A stretch of DNA of 32,636 bases from Methanobacteriota archaeon (GCA_002723115.1 PBNL01000051.1:1-32636); one strand, 5' to 3'; shown: positions 24,427-32,636, counted from the stretch's first letter. A program made the numbers and translations. Notes: generated by a model from the letters alone, not told the origin.

Positions 24427-25085
24427 TAGGCAATTTGTCCGTCGTGTAGTCTAATGATTCTGTCACACATTTCAGCTATATCCTGCTCATGCGTTACAAC
24501 TACCATTGTGATTCCTTCATTGTTAAGCTCTCGCAGTAATCCCATCACCTCATATGAAGTCTTCGAATCAAGTGCTCCAGTGGGTTCGTCTGCTAAGATC
24601 ACCTTAGGTTTTCCGACAAGAGCGCGAGCAATGGCTACTCTTTGTTTTTGGCCTCCACTGAGTTGATTTGGCAAATGTTCAGCCCAATCAAGCAATCCCA
24701 CCTTGTCTAAAAACTCTAATGCTCTCTTATTTCTTTCCTTTCGAGAAACCCCCTGATAATAAAGCGGCAATGCAACATTTTCCATTGCAGTTTTAAATCC
24801 CACTAAGTTGAAACTCTGAAATACGAAACCTAGAAATCGGCTCCTGTATTTAGCAGCAGACCTCTCGTTTAACCCATCCATAGACTCTCCAGCTAGAAGA
24901 TATTCACCAGAATCAAATCCATCGAGCAATCCCAAAATATTTAGCAATGTAGATTTACCAGATCCTGACGATCCCATAATAGCAACCATCTCTCCCTCTT
25001 TCACCTGACAATCCAGCCCCTTTAGCACTTTCAGCGATTGGCTTCCCGTCTTATAGGATTTTTCTATACTACTTAATTTAATCAC
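24426..25085 (-). CDS. ABC transporter ATP-binding protein (MacB/LolD-type)
   Basis: ATPase that powers the exporter encoded downstream. Walker A is GSSGSGKST (38-46), the Q-loop is in FVFQSFNL (about 88-95), the signature is LSGGQ (142-146), Walker B is VILADEP (162-168) and the switch His is in VVTHEQD. The length of 219 residues is normal. The start is GTG at 25085, giving MIKLSSIEKSYKTG, a standard N-terminus. It is the first gene of the operon and is divergent from typA across 64 bases. A one-base overlap with the first permease indicates coupling. Confidence 0.93.
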   Translation of the reverse strand: MIKLSSIEKSYKTGSQSLKVLKGLDCQVKEGEMVAIMGSSGSGKSTLLNILGLLDGFDSGEYLLAGESMDGLNERSAAKYRSRFLGFVFQSFNLVGFKTAMENVALPLYYQGVSRKERNKRALEFLDKVGLLDWAEHLPNQLSGGQKQRVAIARALVGKPKVILADEPTGALDSKTSYEVMGLLRELNNEGITMVVVTHEQDIAEMCDRIIRLHDGQIA

Positions 25086-25118
25086 TTGACGAAGATAACA
25101 GAGAAGGGAGTAAATTCA
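25086..25118 (+). promoter_or_regulatory. Possible typA promoter (TTG ... TAAATTCA)
   Basis: TTG at 25086-25088 and TAAATTCA at 25111-25118 are separated by 22 bases, near the -33/-7 spacing known for Bacteroidota. The -7 box has six of eight matches to TAnnTTTG. A GCCTT-AAG-AAGGC dyad (25123-25135) would fall in the leader. Tentative. Confidence 0.3.
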
Positions 25119-25149
25119 CGGCGCCTTAAGAAGGCTTAACATTCATTAC

Positions 25150-26925
25150 ATGAGCGGAATAAGAAACATCGCAATTATTGCACACGTAGACCACGGGAAG
25201 ACTACTCTAGTCGACAAAATGATTCATCGTTGTCAGGTTGTAGACCCTAGAAAAGAAACAGGTGATTTAATTCTAGACAACAACGATCTAGAGCGTGAGC
25301 GTGGAATCACAATTCTTTCAAAGAATGTTAGCGCCATGTGGAAGGGAACAAAGATCAATATCATTGACACTCCAGGTCACGCAGATTTTGGTGGAGAAGT
25401 TGAACGAGTATTGAAAATGGCTGATGGCGTACTACTTTTAGTTGACGCTTTTGAGGGTGCTATGCCACAAACAAGATTCGTACTTGGAAAAGCTCTTGAA
25501 CTAGGTCTAAAGCCTTTAGTTGTAGTAAATAAAGTTGATAAAGAAAACTGCACTCCAGACATCGTGCATGAGCAGGTTTTTGATCTGATGTTCAACCTCG
25601 ACGCAACGGAAGAGCAGCTAGAATTTCCAACAGCTTATGGTTCTGCTAAGCACAATTGGATGTCTGAGGATTGGCAGAAGCCTACTGAAAACATCGATTA
25701 CTTACTAGACCTTATTGTAAGCGAAGTTCCTGAAGCGCCATACCACGAAGGTCTACCCCAAATGCAAATCACATCACTGGACTATTCTAAATACACAGGC
25801 CGAATTGCAATTGGAAGACTGTTCAGAGGTGAAATCCATGCCAACAAGGACTACGCGCTATGCACTACTGATGGAGTTAAGAAAGTAAGGGCAAAAGAAC
25901 TTTTTGTTTTTTATGGACTTGGGAAGGAGAAGGTTGATATGGTAAAAGCTGGTGACATATGCGCCATCAATGGAATTGAGGGTTTTGAGATTGGAGACAC
26001 CATCAGTGACCTGGAAAATCCAGAAGCTATTGAACGTATTGCTGTAGACGAACCTACAATGAGCCTGATGTTCACAATCAACACTTCTCCATTCTTAGGA
26101 AAGGATGGTGAATTCCTAACTAGCCGTCACATCAGAGAGCGTTTAGACACAGAGCTACAAAAGAATCTAGCTCTTAGAGTTGAATCAACTGATTCAGAGG
26201 ATAAGTGGAATGTATATGGGCGAGGCATACTTCACTTAAGTGTGCTTTTGGAAACAATGCGCCGCGAGGGTTATGAGCTACAAGTAGGAAAACCACAGGT
26301 GATATACAAGGAACTTGATGGTGCAAGACATGAACCATTTGAGCATCTTGTAATCGATGTGCCAGAGGAAAACGCAGGTAAAGCAACAGAGCTTGTAATG
26401 ATTCGTAAAGGGATGCTACAGGTTATGGAGCCCAAAGGAGATCTTCAACACATGGAATTCCGCATTCCATCAAGAGGTCTAATAGGATTGAGAAACCAAA
26501 TCCTCACCGCTACATCTGGCGAAGCAATCATGACTCACAGATTTGAATCTTACGACGCATACGCTGGTGATATAAATACAAGATCAACTGGTTCACTTGT
26601 AAGCTCTGAATTAGGGCAAGCAAGAGCTTATGAGATTGACAGATTACAAGAGAGAGGCACATTCTTTATCGATCCGGGTGAAGATATTTACCCTGGACAA
26701 GTCGTAGGAGAATCTGCAAGAAACATCGATATGGAGATTAACCTTGTAAGAGGTAAAAAACTCACGAATATGAGAGCTTCAGGTGCTGATAAAGGGCTAA
26801 GAATTGCACCAGCTAAAAAGATGTCATTAGAGGAATTGATGGAGTGGATTTCTGAAAATGAATACCTAGAAGTGACACCAAAATCTTTAAGAATTAGGAA
26901 AATCCCTGGTACGCGCATACCTTAA
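25150..26925 (+). CDS. typA: Translational GTPase TypA/BipA
   Basis: Ribosome-associated GTPase of the elongation-factor family, involved in ribosome assembly and stress adaptation. The G-domain motifs are complete: AHVDHGKTT (11-19), DTPGHADF with its preceding IDIL-like strand, NKVDKE and the YGSAKHNWM segment. EF-G-like domains follow, including GRGILHLSVLLETMRREGYE and the TypA-specific C-terminal domain with GDINTRSTGSL and TNMRASG. The length is 591 residues, near the usual 600. Start ATG 25150. It is divergent from the exporter and followed after only 4 bases by the ATP-grasp gene. Confidence 0.97.
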   Translation: MSGIRNIAIIAHVDHGKTTLVDKMIHRCQVVDPRKETGDLILDNNDLERERGITILSKNVSAMWKGTKINIIDTPGHADFGGEVERVLKMADGVLLLVDAFEGAMPQTRFVLGKALELGLKPLVVVNKVDKENCTPDIVHEQVFDLMFNLDATEEQLEFPTAYGSAKHNWMSEDWQKPTENIDYLLDLIVSEVPEAPYHEGLPQMQITSLDYSKYTGRIAIGRLFRGEIHANKDYALCTTDGVKKVRAKELFVFYGLGKEKVDMVKAGDICAINGIEGFEIGDTISDLENPEAIERIAVDEPTMSLMFTINTSPFLGKDGEFLTSRHIRERLDTELQKNLALRVESTDSEDKWNVYGRGILHLSVLLETMRREGYELQVGKPQVIYKELDGARHEPFEHLVIDVPEENAGKATELVMIRKGMLQVMEPKGDLQHMEFRIPSRGLIGLRNQILTATSGEAIMTHRFESYDAYAGDINTRSTGSLVSSELGQARAYEIDRLQERGTFFIDPGEDIYPGQVVGESARNIDMEINLVRGKKLTNMRASGADKGLRIAPAKKMSLEELMEWISENEYLEVTPKSLRIRKIPGTRIP

Positions 26926-26929
26926 GGGC

Positions 26930-27829
26930 ATGTACGACGTAATAGTCCTAACTCAAGAAGAATACATCAACCCTAAAAAGGTCGATTGGTATATCCAGAA
27001 CATTCTCGACGAAGACAATTACGTTTTAGAAGCCCTAAGATCTCAGGGATTGAAAGCTGAGAAAAGGGATTGGGCTGACATAACATTTGATTGGAGCTCA
27101 ACTAAGTCTGTAATCTTTAGAACTACTTGGGATTATTTTGACAGATATCCTGAATTTGCTCCATGGCTTGCTGAGGTTAGCACTAAGTGCCTACTTCTTA
27201 ATTCTGCCGATATAATCAATTGGAATATAGATAAGCACTATCTATCCGATCTAATGGATGCTGGACTTAACGTAGCACCATCAATATTCATAAAGAAGGG
27301 AAGCGACATTAGCCTATCACAGCTATTTGAAAATGCAGGGTGGTCAGAAGCTGTTCTCAAGCCCACTATTAGCGGCGCTGCCAGACACACATATAGACTC
27401 ACTCCAGCTAACGCAGCGGAACACGAAGAGATCTTTGCCAAACTCATTAATGAGGAAGACATGATCTTCCAGGAGTTCTTAAGTGATATCGTAGAATACG
27501 GCGAAATTTCTCTGATGTTTATTGGAGGAGAATACACTCACGCTGTAAGGAAGATTGCTAAATCAGGAGATTTCAGAGTACAAGACGATCACGGAGGCAC
27601 AGTTGAAATCCATGAAGCAACGACTGGAGAAATAGAATTTGGCAAAGCCTCTTTAGAAGCCTGCCCATACAATCCCGTCTATGCGCGCATTGATATAGTA
27701 AGAGACAATAAAGGCAAATTGAGCCTTTGCGAATTAGAATTAATTGAACCAGAGCTTTGGTTTAGAAACACCCCTGATTCAGCCACAAAATTGGCTGAAG
27801 CATGCAAGGAAATTATAGACACATTATGA
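26930..27829 (+). CDS. ATP-grasp superfamily protein (RimK/glutathione synthetase-like)
   Basis: Predicted ATP-dependent carboxylate-amine or thiol ligase; the substrate is unknown. An N-terminal pre-ATP-grasp domain (1-100) with RTTWDY and a W-N-x-DKHYL segment is followed by the ATP-binding VLKP-x-ISGAAR, the EFLSDIVEYGEISLMF strand, and metal-binding residues in ARIDIV and LCELELIEPELW. These are the elements of the family seen as COG0189-like proteins in Bacteroidota. It has 299 residues and no signal peptide. It starts 4 bases after typA and overlaps the phosphoesterase gene by 4 bases (ATGA). What joins these functions is not clear. Confidence 0.85.
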   Translation: MYDVIVLTQEEYINPKKVDWYIQNILDEDNYVLEALRSQGLKAEKRDWADITFDWSSTKSVIFRTTWDYFDRYPEFAPWLAEVSTKCLLLNSADIINWNIDKHYLSDLMDAGLNVAPSIFIKKGSDISLSQLFENAGWSEAVLKPTISGAARHTYRLTPANAAEHEEIFAKLINEEDMIFQEFLSDIVEYGEISLMFIGGEYTHAVRKIAKSGDFRVQDDHGGTVEIHEATTGEIEFGKASLEACPYNPVYARIDIVRDNKGKLSLCELELIEPELWFRNTPDSATKLAEACKEIIDTL

Positions 27830-30174
27830 GGATTTTTATCTCAATTGCGATTGCATTTACAAGCACATCCCTCCTAGCCCAAACTTTCATTGTAAAACCC
27901 TACATCCAAGACGCTAAACCGCATTCAGTGAACATCCTTTGGGAAACAGACGGAGGCTCTGAAAGCATTGTAAAATGGGGGCTTGACGAGAATGTAGAAA
28001 ACACAACTACTGGCACACCTTACGATTCAGACGGTGGGTTCGTAATGCACGACGTGGAGCTTACTGGACTTGATAGATTTACGAATTACTACTACCAAGT
28101 GGTGACTGGCAGTTCAGAATCTAGCGTCAACATGTTTAAGACTCCACCATTTGCATCAGACAATGAGGATTTCAGATTTGTTGCCATGAGTGATATGCAG
28201 CAGAGTTGGTCTGACCCAGAGATTTTTGACGAAGTGATTCACGACGGAGTCCTAGACTACTTGAGCAATCTATACGGAGTCCAAACTGCAGACAACCTCG
28301 CTCTAGTACTTATCCCAGGTGACCTAGTCGATTACGGCAACACATACCACCAGTGGGAGGAAGACTTTTTCAGCCCTGCAGCAGACCTCCTCGAATCAGT
28401 TCCCGTTTATCCGGTAATGGGTAACCACGAAGTCAACACTAATTACTTCTTCCAATACTTCCATCTTCCAGAAAATGGAACAGAAGGTTATGAAGAGCGT
28501 TGGTGGTGGAAGGATTATGGCAATGTGAGATTCATCGGTTTAGATTCTAACTCACCATACAATGGCGAAACCCAACTCAATTGGTTAGATGGAGTTTTAA
28601 ATAGCACATGTAGTGCCGATTCAATAGATTTTGTATTTGCGGAATTACATCATCCGTATAAGAGTGAGCTTTGGACTCCTGGAGAATCAGATTTCACAGG
28701 AGAGGTAGTTTCTAAGCTTGAGGAATTTAGTTCTCAGTGTGGCAAGCCGTCTATTCATTTCTTTGGGCATACTCATGGGTATTCAAGGGGACAGAGCAGG
28801 GATCACAAGCACGTTTGGATTAATGTTGCCACAGCAGGTGGAGCAATTGACTACTGGGGAGAGTGGCCGCAGTTCGATTATGAAGAGTTTACGGTATCGG
28901 AAGACGACTGGGGATTTGTAATGGTAGATGTCGAATCAGGGGACGAGCCCAAATTCACTGTTAAACGCCTTTCCAGAGGAGACAACTACGTTGACCTCGA
29001 CAACGAAGAAATCGACCATTTCACCGTGACTAAAATCGATTACGATATAAGCACACCTTCTCCTCAATATCCAGTAGATATAGAGATAGCACCAGAGTGT
29101 GTAATTCTTTGTGGAACTGACTTTGAAATAGATGGATTACATGGAGCTACACATTGGCAAGTGACGACAATTCAGGGCAACTACGACAACCCTATTGTTG
29201 ACCTATGGGAACAGCATCAAAATCTGTACTTCAACGAAGACACTCAAGCGGGAGAATCACTAACTGATGAACACGTAAGTGGAATTTCATCAAATACTCA
29301 ATACTGGTGGAGATTTAGATACAGAGACAAGGAACTAAATTGGAGTGAATGGAGCCAAGAGGTAACATTCACAACAGGTGAATCAACCTTCAGCCTGAAT
29401 CTTGTTCAAAACCCAGGATCAGAGGACCTTCTAGATAACTGGATTATAGATGAGGGCATCTGCGAATCTATGCTTGCCGGAGATTGCGCAGGCACGAACC
29501 CATTTTCTGGCCAGCGCTATTTCGCAGTTGGTGGACTGTGTGAAGAAAGTCCAGTTGGTAGAATGCATCAAGACATTGATGTAACTGAGTTTGCTGATTC
29601 TATCGATTCTGGAGGAATGAGTGTAACCTTTGGAGCAATGATGTCTGATTGGAGCGGAGTTGACGTGCCAGATATGAGGCTTCAATTCGAAGATCAAAAC
29701 GGTAACGAAATTTCTTCTACAGAATACATTGCAGGAGCCCAAACCACTTGGCTACTCATCGAACAGCTCACAACCATTCCTCCACTAACTCGCACAATTC
29801 GTTGCGAGCTCAGAGGAACTAGAAATGAAGGAACAGATAACGACAGCTATTTCGACGACATTGTTGTAAGAATTGGAAATGAAATAGAATGCGATCCTTC
29901 AATTGTAAGTGTAGACAACACTACACAAAGACCTCTAAAATTCAACGCCTACCCTAACCCTGCCACAGATAAGGCTACAATAGAACTGCCTTATAACTGG
30001 GGCACGGAAACAATAATTAGAGTCGCAGATGTTACTGGAAAGAAAATCGATGCAGAATACAAAATTGAAAATTCAAAGTTGTACCTACATCGATCGTCTC
30101 TTAATTCTGGTGCTTACACAATCACCATAATCAATGGTCGTCTTTGGGGATCTACCGTTGTGATATTCGAATAA
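27826..30174 (+). CDS. Secreted metallophosphoesterase (purple-acid-phosphatase-like) with T9SS sorting domain
   Basis: Exported phosphoesterase. I place the start at ATG 27826, giving signal peptide MRIFISIAIAFTSTSLLAQ and an ATGA overlap with the ATP-grasp stop. An Fn3-like N-terminal domain (22-110) precedes the calcineurin-like domain: SDMQ (Asp123), GDLVD (Asp166, Asp169), GNHE (Asn200, His201), HH (275-276) and GHTH (His315, His317). The first site is D-x-Q instead of D-x-H, and the GD-x-x-Y of true purple acid phosphatases is GD-x-x-D. The middle part (about 400-690) is beta-rich and adhesive-like. The C-terminus (about 705-782) is a T9SS type A domain with AYPNPATDKATIEL. The full length is 782 residues. 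Confidence 0.9.
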   Translation: MRIFISIAIAFTSTSLLAQTFIVKPYIQDAKPHSVNILWETDGGSESIVKWGLDENVENTTTGTPYDSDGGFVMHDVELTGLDRFTNYYYQVVTGSSESSVNMFKTPPFASDNEDFRFVAMSDMQQSWSDPEIFDEVIHDGVLDYLSNLYGVQTADNLALVLIPGDLVDYGNTYHQWEEDFFSPAADLLESVPVYPVMGNHEVNTNYFFQYFHLPENGTEGYEERWWWKDYGNVRFIGLDSNSPYNGETQLNWLDGVLNSTCSADSIDFVFAELHHPYKSELWTPGESDFTGEVVSKLEEFSSQCGKPSIHFFGHTHGYSRGQSRDHKHVWINVATAGGAIDYWGEWPQFDYEEFTVSEDDWGFVMVDVESGDEPKFTVKRLSRGDNYVDLDNEEIDHFTVTKIDYDISTPSPQYPVDIEIAPECVILCGTDFEIDGLHGATHWQVTTIQGNYDNPIVDLWEQHQNLYFNEDTQAGESLTDEHVSGISSNTQYWWRFRYRDKELNWSEWSQEVTFTTGESTFSLNLVQNPGSEDLLDNWIIDEGICESMLAGDCAGTNPFSGQRYFAVGGLCEESPVGRMHQDIDVTEFADSIDSGGMSVTFGAMMSDWSGVDVPDMRLQFEDQNGNEISSTEYIAGAQTTWLLIEQLTTIPPLTRTIRCELRGTRNEGTDNDSYFDDIVVRIGNEIECDPSIVSVDNTTQRPLKFNAYPNPATDKATIELPYNWGTETIIRVADVTGKKIDAEYKIENSKLYLHRSSLNSGAYTITIINGRLWGSTVVIFE

Positions 30175-31170
30175 TTAGAATGGAACTGTACAAGCAATCC
30201 AAGGAATACCAAACACCCCTTCGCTAGGCAGTGCTACCATACCCCAATCCCAAAGCGCATCCCTCTTTCTAGAAGCACTTCTAACTCCCATGACAGTCGC
30301 ATTTATAGGGGCTGAATCCTCAGTTTGAAGATCAAAAATGAAATAGGTCTCGAATAAAATCCAAATTCTAGAACTTACCTCAAACATACCACTCGCGTTA
30401 AACATATGAGCATTATAAGTACCTTGTTCATCGTAACGCATTGGATAGTAAGTTCCGTCATCACCATAGTGAGGATAAGCAGGATGATATTCACCGTTAT
30501 CATCAGTATAAGCATCTATATATATCGTTCTAGTACTTCCATACCATGCTAATCCATAGTTTAAAGACAAGTTCTTTCTCTCATCACCAAATGTGAGATT
30601 CACAAAAGCAATTCCAGCACTTCCTAGATCCCCTTCTGCAAACGGCAGTACCCCAATCCCTCCTGCACTAGTACTTACCTTATCAGACAACTGATATGAA
30701 TACTTCGCTGTCGCTCCCATCCCAATTGGAGTCATCGTTATTCCAGCAGTGAAATCATCCGTAATACCGTAACTAATCGAGTTATATCCTAACCAAATAT
30801 TGTGGTAATATCCCTCTCCTTGTTTCAATGCATGGGCACTTGGTGAAAAGAAGTATCTACTAGATTGAGGGTTAATATCAGCACTCCTATTATTTGATTT
30901 CATCTCACCCATTTGCTCTTGCTCTATATAAGTGAGAGTTGCGATTTGGCTTTTACTAATTTTGGTTGCACCCATTAGAAGGGTTTCAATCAAAAAATGC
31001 TCTGTAGTAATCTCAATCACTCTACCCTCGTAAATACCACCGTTGTGAAGGAATATCCTTACGTATTTATCAGCCGTAGTTGTTTGACTAGTCGTCTCTT
31101 GAGCCTGAAAAGTTGGCGCAAATGCCATTCCAATGGAAAGACAAAATGCTAGTATTAAGTTAGTTTTCAT
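30175..31170 (-). CDS. Predicted outer membrane beta-barrel protein with N-terminal soluble segment
   Basis: ATG 31170 gives signal peptide MKTNLILAFCLSIGMAFAPTFQAQ; a longer reading from 31194 adds eight residues and would bury it. Residues about 35-85 (GGIYEGRVIEITTEHFLIET, then KISKSQIATL) resemble a small SH3- or Sm-like beta unit of the kind found before barrels in Bacteroidota. The rest alternates short hydrophobic strands with turns containing Gly, Asn and Asp, including DDFTAGITMTPIG and several Tyr-rich loops, and ends in ACTVPF with a terminal Phe, as outer membrane barrels do. It has 331 residues. I do not recognise a named family. Its stop abuts that of the convergent phosphoesterase. 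Confidence 0.75.
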   Translation of the reverse strand: MKTNLILAFCLSIGMAFAPTFQAQETTSQTTTADKYVRIFLHNGGIYEGRVIEITTEHFLIETLLMGATKISKSQIATLTYIEQEQMGEMKSNNRSADINPQSSRYFFSPSAHALKQGEGYYHNIWLGYNSISYGITDDFTAGITMTPIGMGATAKYSYQLSDKVSTSAGGIGVLPFAEGDLGSAGIAFVNLTFGDERKNLSLNYGLAWYGSTRTIYIDAYTDDNGEYHPAYPHYGDDGTYYPMRYDEQGTYNAHMFNASGMFEVSSRIWILFETYFIFDLQTEDSAPINATVMGVRSASRKRDALWDWGMVALPSEGVFGIPWIACTVPF

Positions 31171-31198
31171 TCTGTGAATATAGCCCAAAACCATGACC

Positions 31199-31206
31199 TA
31201 TATTTG
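31199..31206 (+). promoter_or_regulatory. -7 box (TATATTTG) for the secreted EEP-family gene
   Basis: TATATTTG is an exact match to TAnnTTTG, 24 bases before ATG 31231. No good TTG is seen about 20 bases further upstream. It implies a leader of about 20 bases. Confidence 0.45.
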
Positions 31207-31230
31207 CATGTATCCGCAGATTAACAGACT

Positions 31231-32292
31231 ATGCCACTATCAATTAAGCACTTCACAACAGCTTTAACGCTAGCTATTGCTAGCATTCATCTAAGTGCTC
31301 AAACTTTTAACAACTTGGATATTTCAAGTGATGAAGGCTTGGAGATTCTAACATGGAATATTGAGTGGTTTCCCAAGAGTGGATCAACCACTGTAGGATA
31401 CGTTAAAGACATCATCGAAGGCATAAGTGCTGACATATATGCAATCCAAGAAATAGACGACACCACCGTTTTTAAAAACATGGTAAATCAGATTGATGGA
31501 TATCATTACATTATGATGGATGGGTGGTTTGGAGGATTGGTTTATGTCTACAACACTGAAACAATAGAAATTCTAGACACTTATGAGATCTACACTGAAT
31601 CTCAATACTGGTCACCTTTACCCCGTTCACCTCTAATTCTTCACTTCTCTCATCAGGGAGAAGAGATGTATGCGATTAACAATCATTTCAAGTGTTGTGG
31701 AGACAATTATATCAATTTCAATCATGATGGGGATGAAGAGATGAGAAGGCTAATTGCGAGTACGCTTATTGAGGAATACATGAGGGAGGAACTTGAGGGT
31801 GAGAGGGTGATTTTGCTTGGGGATTTGAATGATATGATAGACGAAATCGAGGAGACAAACGTGTTTGCGCCGTTTTTGAACAGCACGGATTTGTATTGGT
31901 TTGCCGATATGGAAATTGCGACTGGATCGTCGAGTGGCTGGTCTTATCCAACTTGGCCTTCGCATTTGGACCACATCATGGTTACTGATGAAATGTTTGA
32001 GGAGTTGAATGCCGAATCAACCGAAGTCATGGTAATTGATGTTGCTGCTGAAATGGGTGGTTGGTACTACTACGAGCAATATGTGAGCGACCATAGGCCT
32101 GTAGCGATGAGTATGGAGATTTTGCCTATGTCAGTTGAGAATCCTCAAAGCGCAACTGTTAAAACTCTAGAGGGTATTTACGATTTGCTGGGAAGGGAGT
32201 GTTTGTACTCTCAAGGCCAAATCCTCATTTACCGCTATTCAGACGGATCTTGTGAGAGGCGTATAAGCTTCTCAGCTAGCCAGCCAGAGTAG
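31231..32292 (+). CDS. Secreted endonuclease/exonuclease/phosphatase family protein
   Basis: Exported metal-dependent nuclease or phosphodiesterase (DNase I fold). The signal peptide is residues 1-23 (ending HLSAQ). The catalytic residues are in order: TWNIEW (Asn43), IQEID (Glu74), NNHFKCC (His152), LGDLND (Asp198, Asn200), HLDHIM (245-250) and YVSDHRPV (Asp287, His288). It has 353 residues. The last 45 residues look like the second half of a T9SS sorting domain (IYDLLGREC, then IYRYSDGSCERR) but lack the usual YPNP start, so secretion by that route is possible, not certain. The substrate could be DNA, RNA or a phospholipid. Its end overlaps the convergent partial gene by 58 bases. Confidence 0.9.
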   Translation: MPLSIKHFTTALTLAIASIHLSAQTFNNLDISSDEGLEILTWNIEWFPKSGSTTVGYVKDIIEGISADIYAIQEIDDTTVFKNMVNQIDGYHYIMMDGWFGGLVYVYNTETIEILDTYEIYTESQYWSPLPRSPLILHFSHQGEEMYAINNHFKCCGDNYINFNHDGDEEMRRLIASTLIEEYMREELEGERVILLGDLNDMIDEIEETNVFAPFLNSTDLYWFADMEIATGSSSGWSYPTWPSHLDHIMVTDEMFEELNAESTEVMVIDVAAEMGGWYYYEQYVSDHRPVAMSMEILPMSVENPQSATVKTLEGIYDLLGRECLYSQGQILIYRYSDGSCERRISFSASQPE

Positions 32293-32636
32293 TCCTTCGC
32301 TCCTTCTGCCACTAAATGATGGTCATCGTAGTAGTTGTTCAAGACTTTAGCTCCAGGCCAATCGTTTCCATCAATTGCTATCAAGGCATCTAATTCTTGG
32401 CCGCAAAGGACAGGTGGGATTACTACTATTGTTTGGGCTTTAGAAGAAATATCAGCTAAAAGTTGACGGTATTCAGAAGACATCGTTTTCGAAGATTCGT
32501 CTGGACAGTCAACCGAATCAATAGGTGGCTTATTTCTTTCAACAAAACCCAGTCCTGAATACTTATCTGTACTCTTCATGGACCATGGTTTGTGATCTAC
32601 ACCTAAGTAGTCAGCCACCAGGTGGTACAACTTTAA
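32235..32636 (-). CDS. C-terminal part of an SGNH-hydrolase-like protein (5' end beyond window)
   Basis: The frame is open from the right edge to the stop at 32235-32237, so the gene starts beyond the window. About 133 residues are visible. The C-terminal YYDDHHLVAEGAKDYSGWLAEKL carries a D-x-x-H motif followed by an acidic and glycine residue, the layout of the catalytic Asp-His block of SGNH/GDSL esterases, where the C-terminal helix follows. The strand TIVVIPPVLCGQEL upstream suits the same fold. The N-terminal GDSL serine block is not in view, so the family is a guess from the C-terminus. It overlaps the convergent EEP gene by 58 bases. Confidence 0.6.
   Translation of the reverse strand, partial: LKLYHLVADYLGVDHKPWSMKSTDKYSGLGFVERNKPPIDSVDCPDESSKTMSSEYRQLLADISSKAQTIVVIPPVLCGQELDALIAIDGNDWPGAKVLNNYYDDHHLVAEGAKDYSGWLAEKLIRLSQDPSE

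Noticed and set aside
25123-25135. GCCTT-AAG-AAGGC dyad in the typA leader
   Set aside because: The stem is only five bases with a three-base loop and no T run; it is compatible with chance, so it is mentioned only under the promoter.

Overview
The window looks like chromosomal DNA from a free-living, probably marine, Bacteroidota bacterium of the order Flavobacteriales. The evidence is a type IX secretion (T9SS) sorting domain, HYR-like and Cys-rich calcium-binding-type repeats in secreted proteins, a YceI/DUF5777 pair, lipoprotein signals, promoter boxes of the TAnnTTTG type, frequent TTG and GTG starts, moderately low GC, and no clear Shine-Dalgarno sequences. No tRNA, rRNA, insertion sequence, prophage or CRISPR array is visible. 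These organism inferences rest on pattern recognition, not on a search.

Layout. (1) Positions 1-4618 (minus) hold the N-terminal 1539 codons of one giant secreted repeat protein that runs off the left edge. (2) A 306-base divergent spacer (4619-4924) carries a nested dyad and a terminator-like hairpin just before an RluA-family pseudouridine synthase. A PlsC-type acyltransferase follows. (3) A lipoprotein prolyl oligopeptidase (minus) is divergent from an Asp-box propeller protein, which overlaps a gene with an N-terminal helical domain recurrent in Bacteroidota. A patatin-like lipase comes next. (4) A minus-strand pyrimidine nucleoside salvage cluster runs cdd, nupC-type transporter, deoA/pyNP, nitroreductase. 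A large secreted metalloprotease with a dockerin-like tail lies upstream of it. (5) Next are a small minus-strand pair (108-residue unknown protein and NTF2-like lipoprotein) and a plus-strand trio (c-type cytochrome lipoprotein, YceI, DUF5777 barrel). (6) A MacAB-like exporter operon on the minus strand (ATPase, two permeases, adaptor) is divergent from typA/bipA. typA heads a tight cluster with an ATP-grasp protein and a T9SS-secreted metallophosphoesterase. (7) At the right end are a beta-barrel protein, a secreted endonuclease/exonuclease/phosphatase-family protein, and the C-terminal part of an SGNH-hydrolase-like gene.

The genes are tightly packed. Convergent neighbours share or abut stop codons, and operon partners overlap by 1, 4, 11 or 17 bases. 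The most unusual material is the giant modular surface protein and its uncharacterised internal domain, the structured leader before the pseudouridine synthase, the terminator-like hairpin inside the 3' end of the 417-codon gene, and the cytochrome/YceI/DUF5777 trio. I found no convincing defence, mobile or wholly new enzymatic system.
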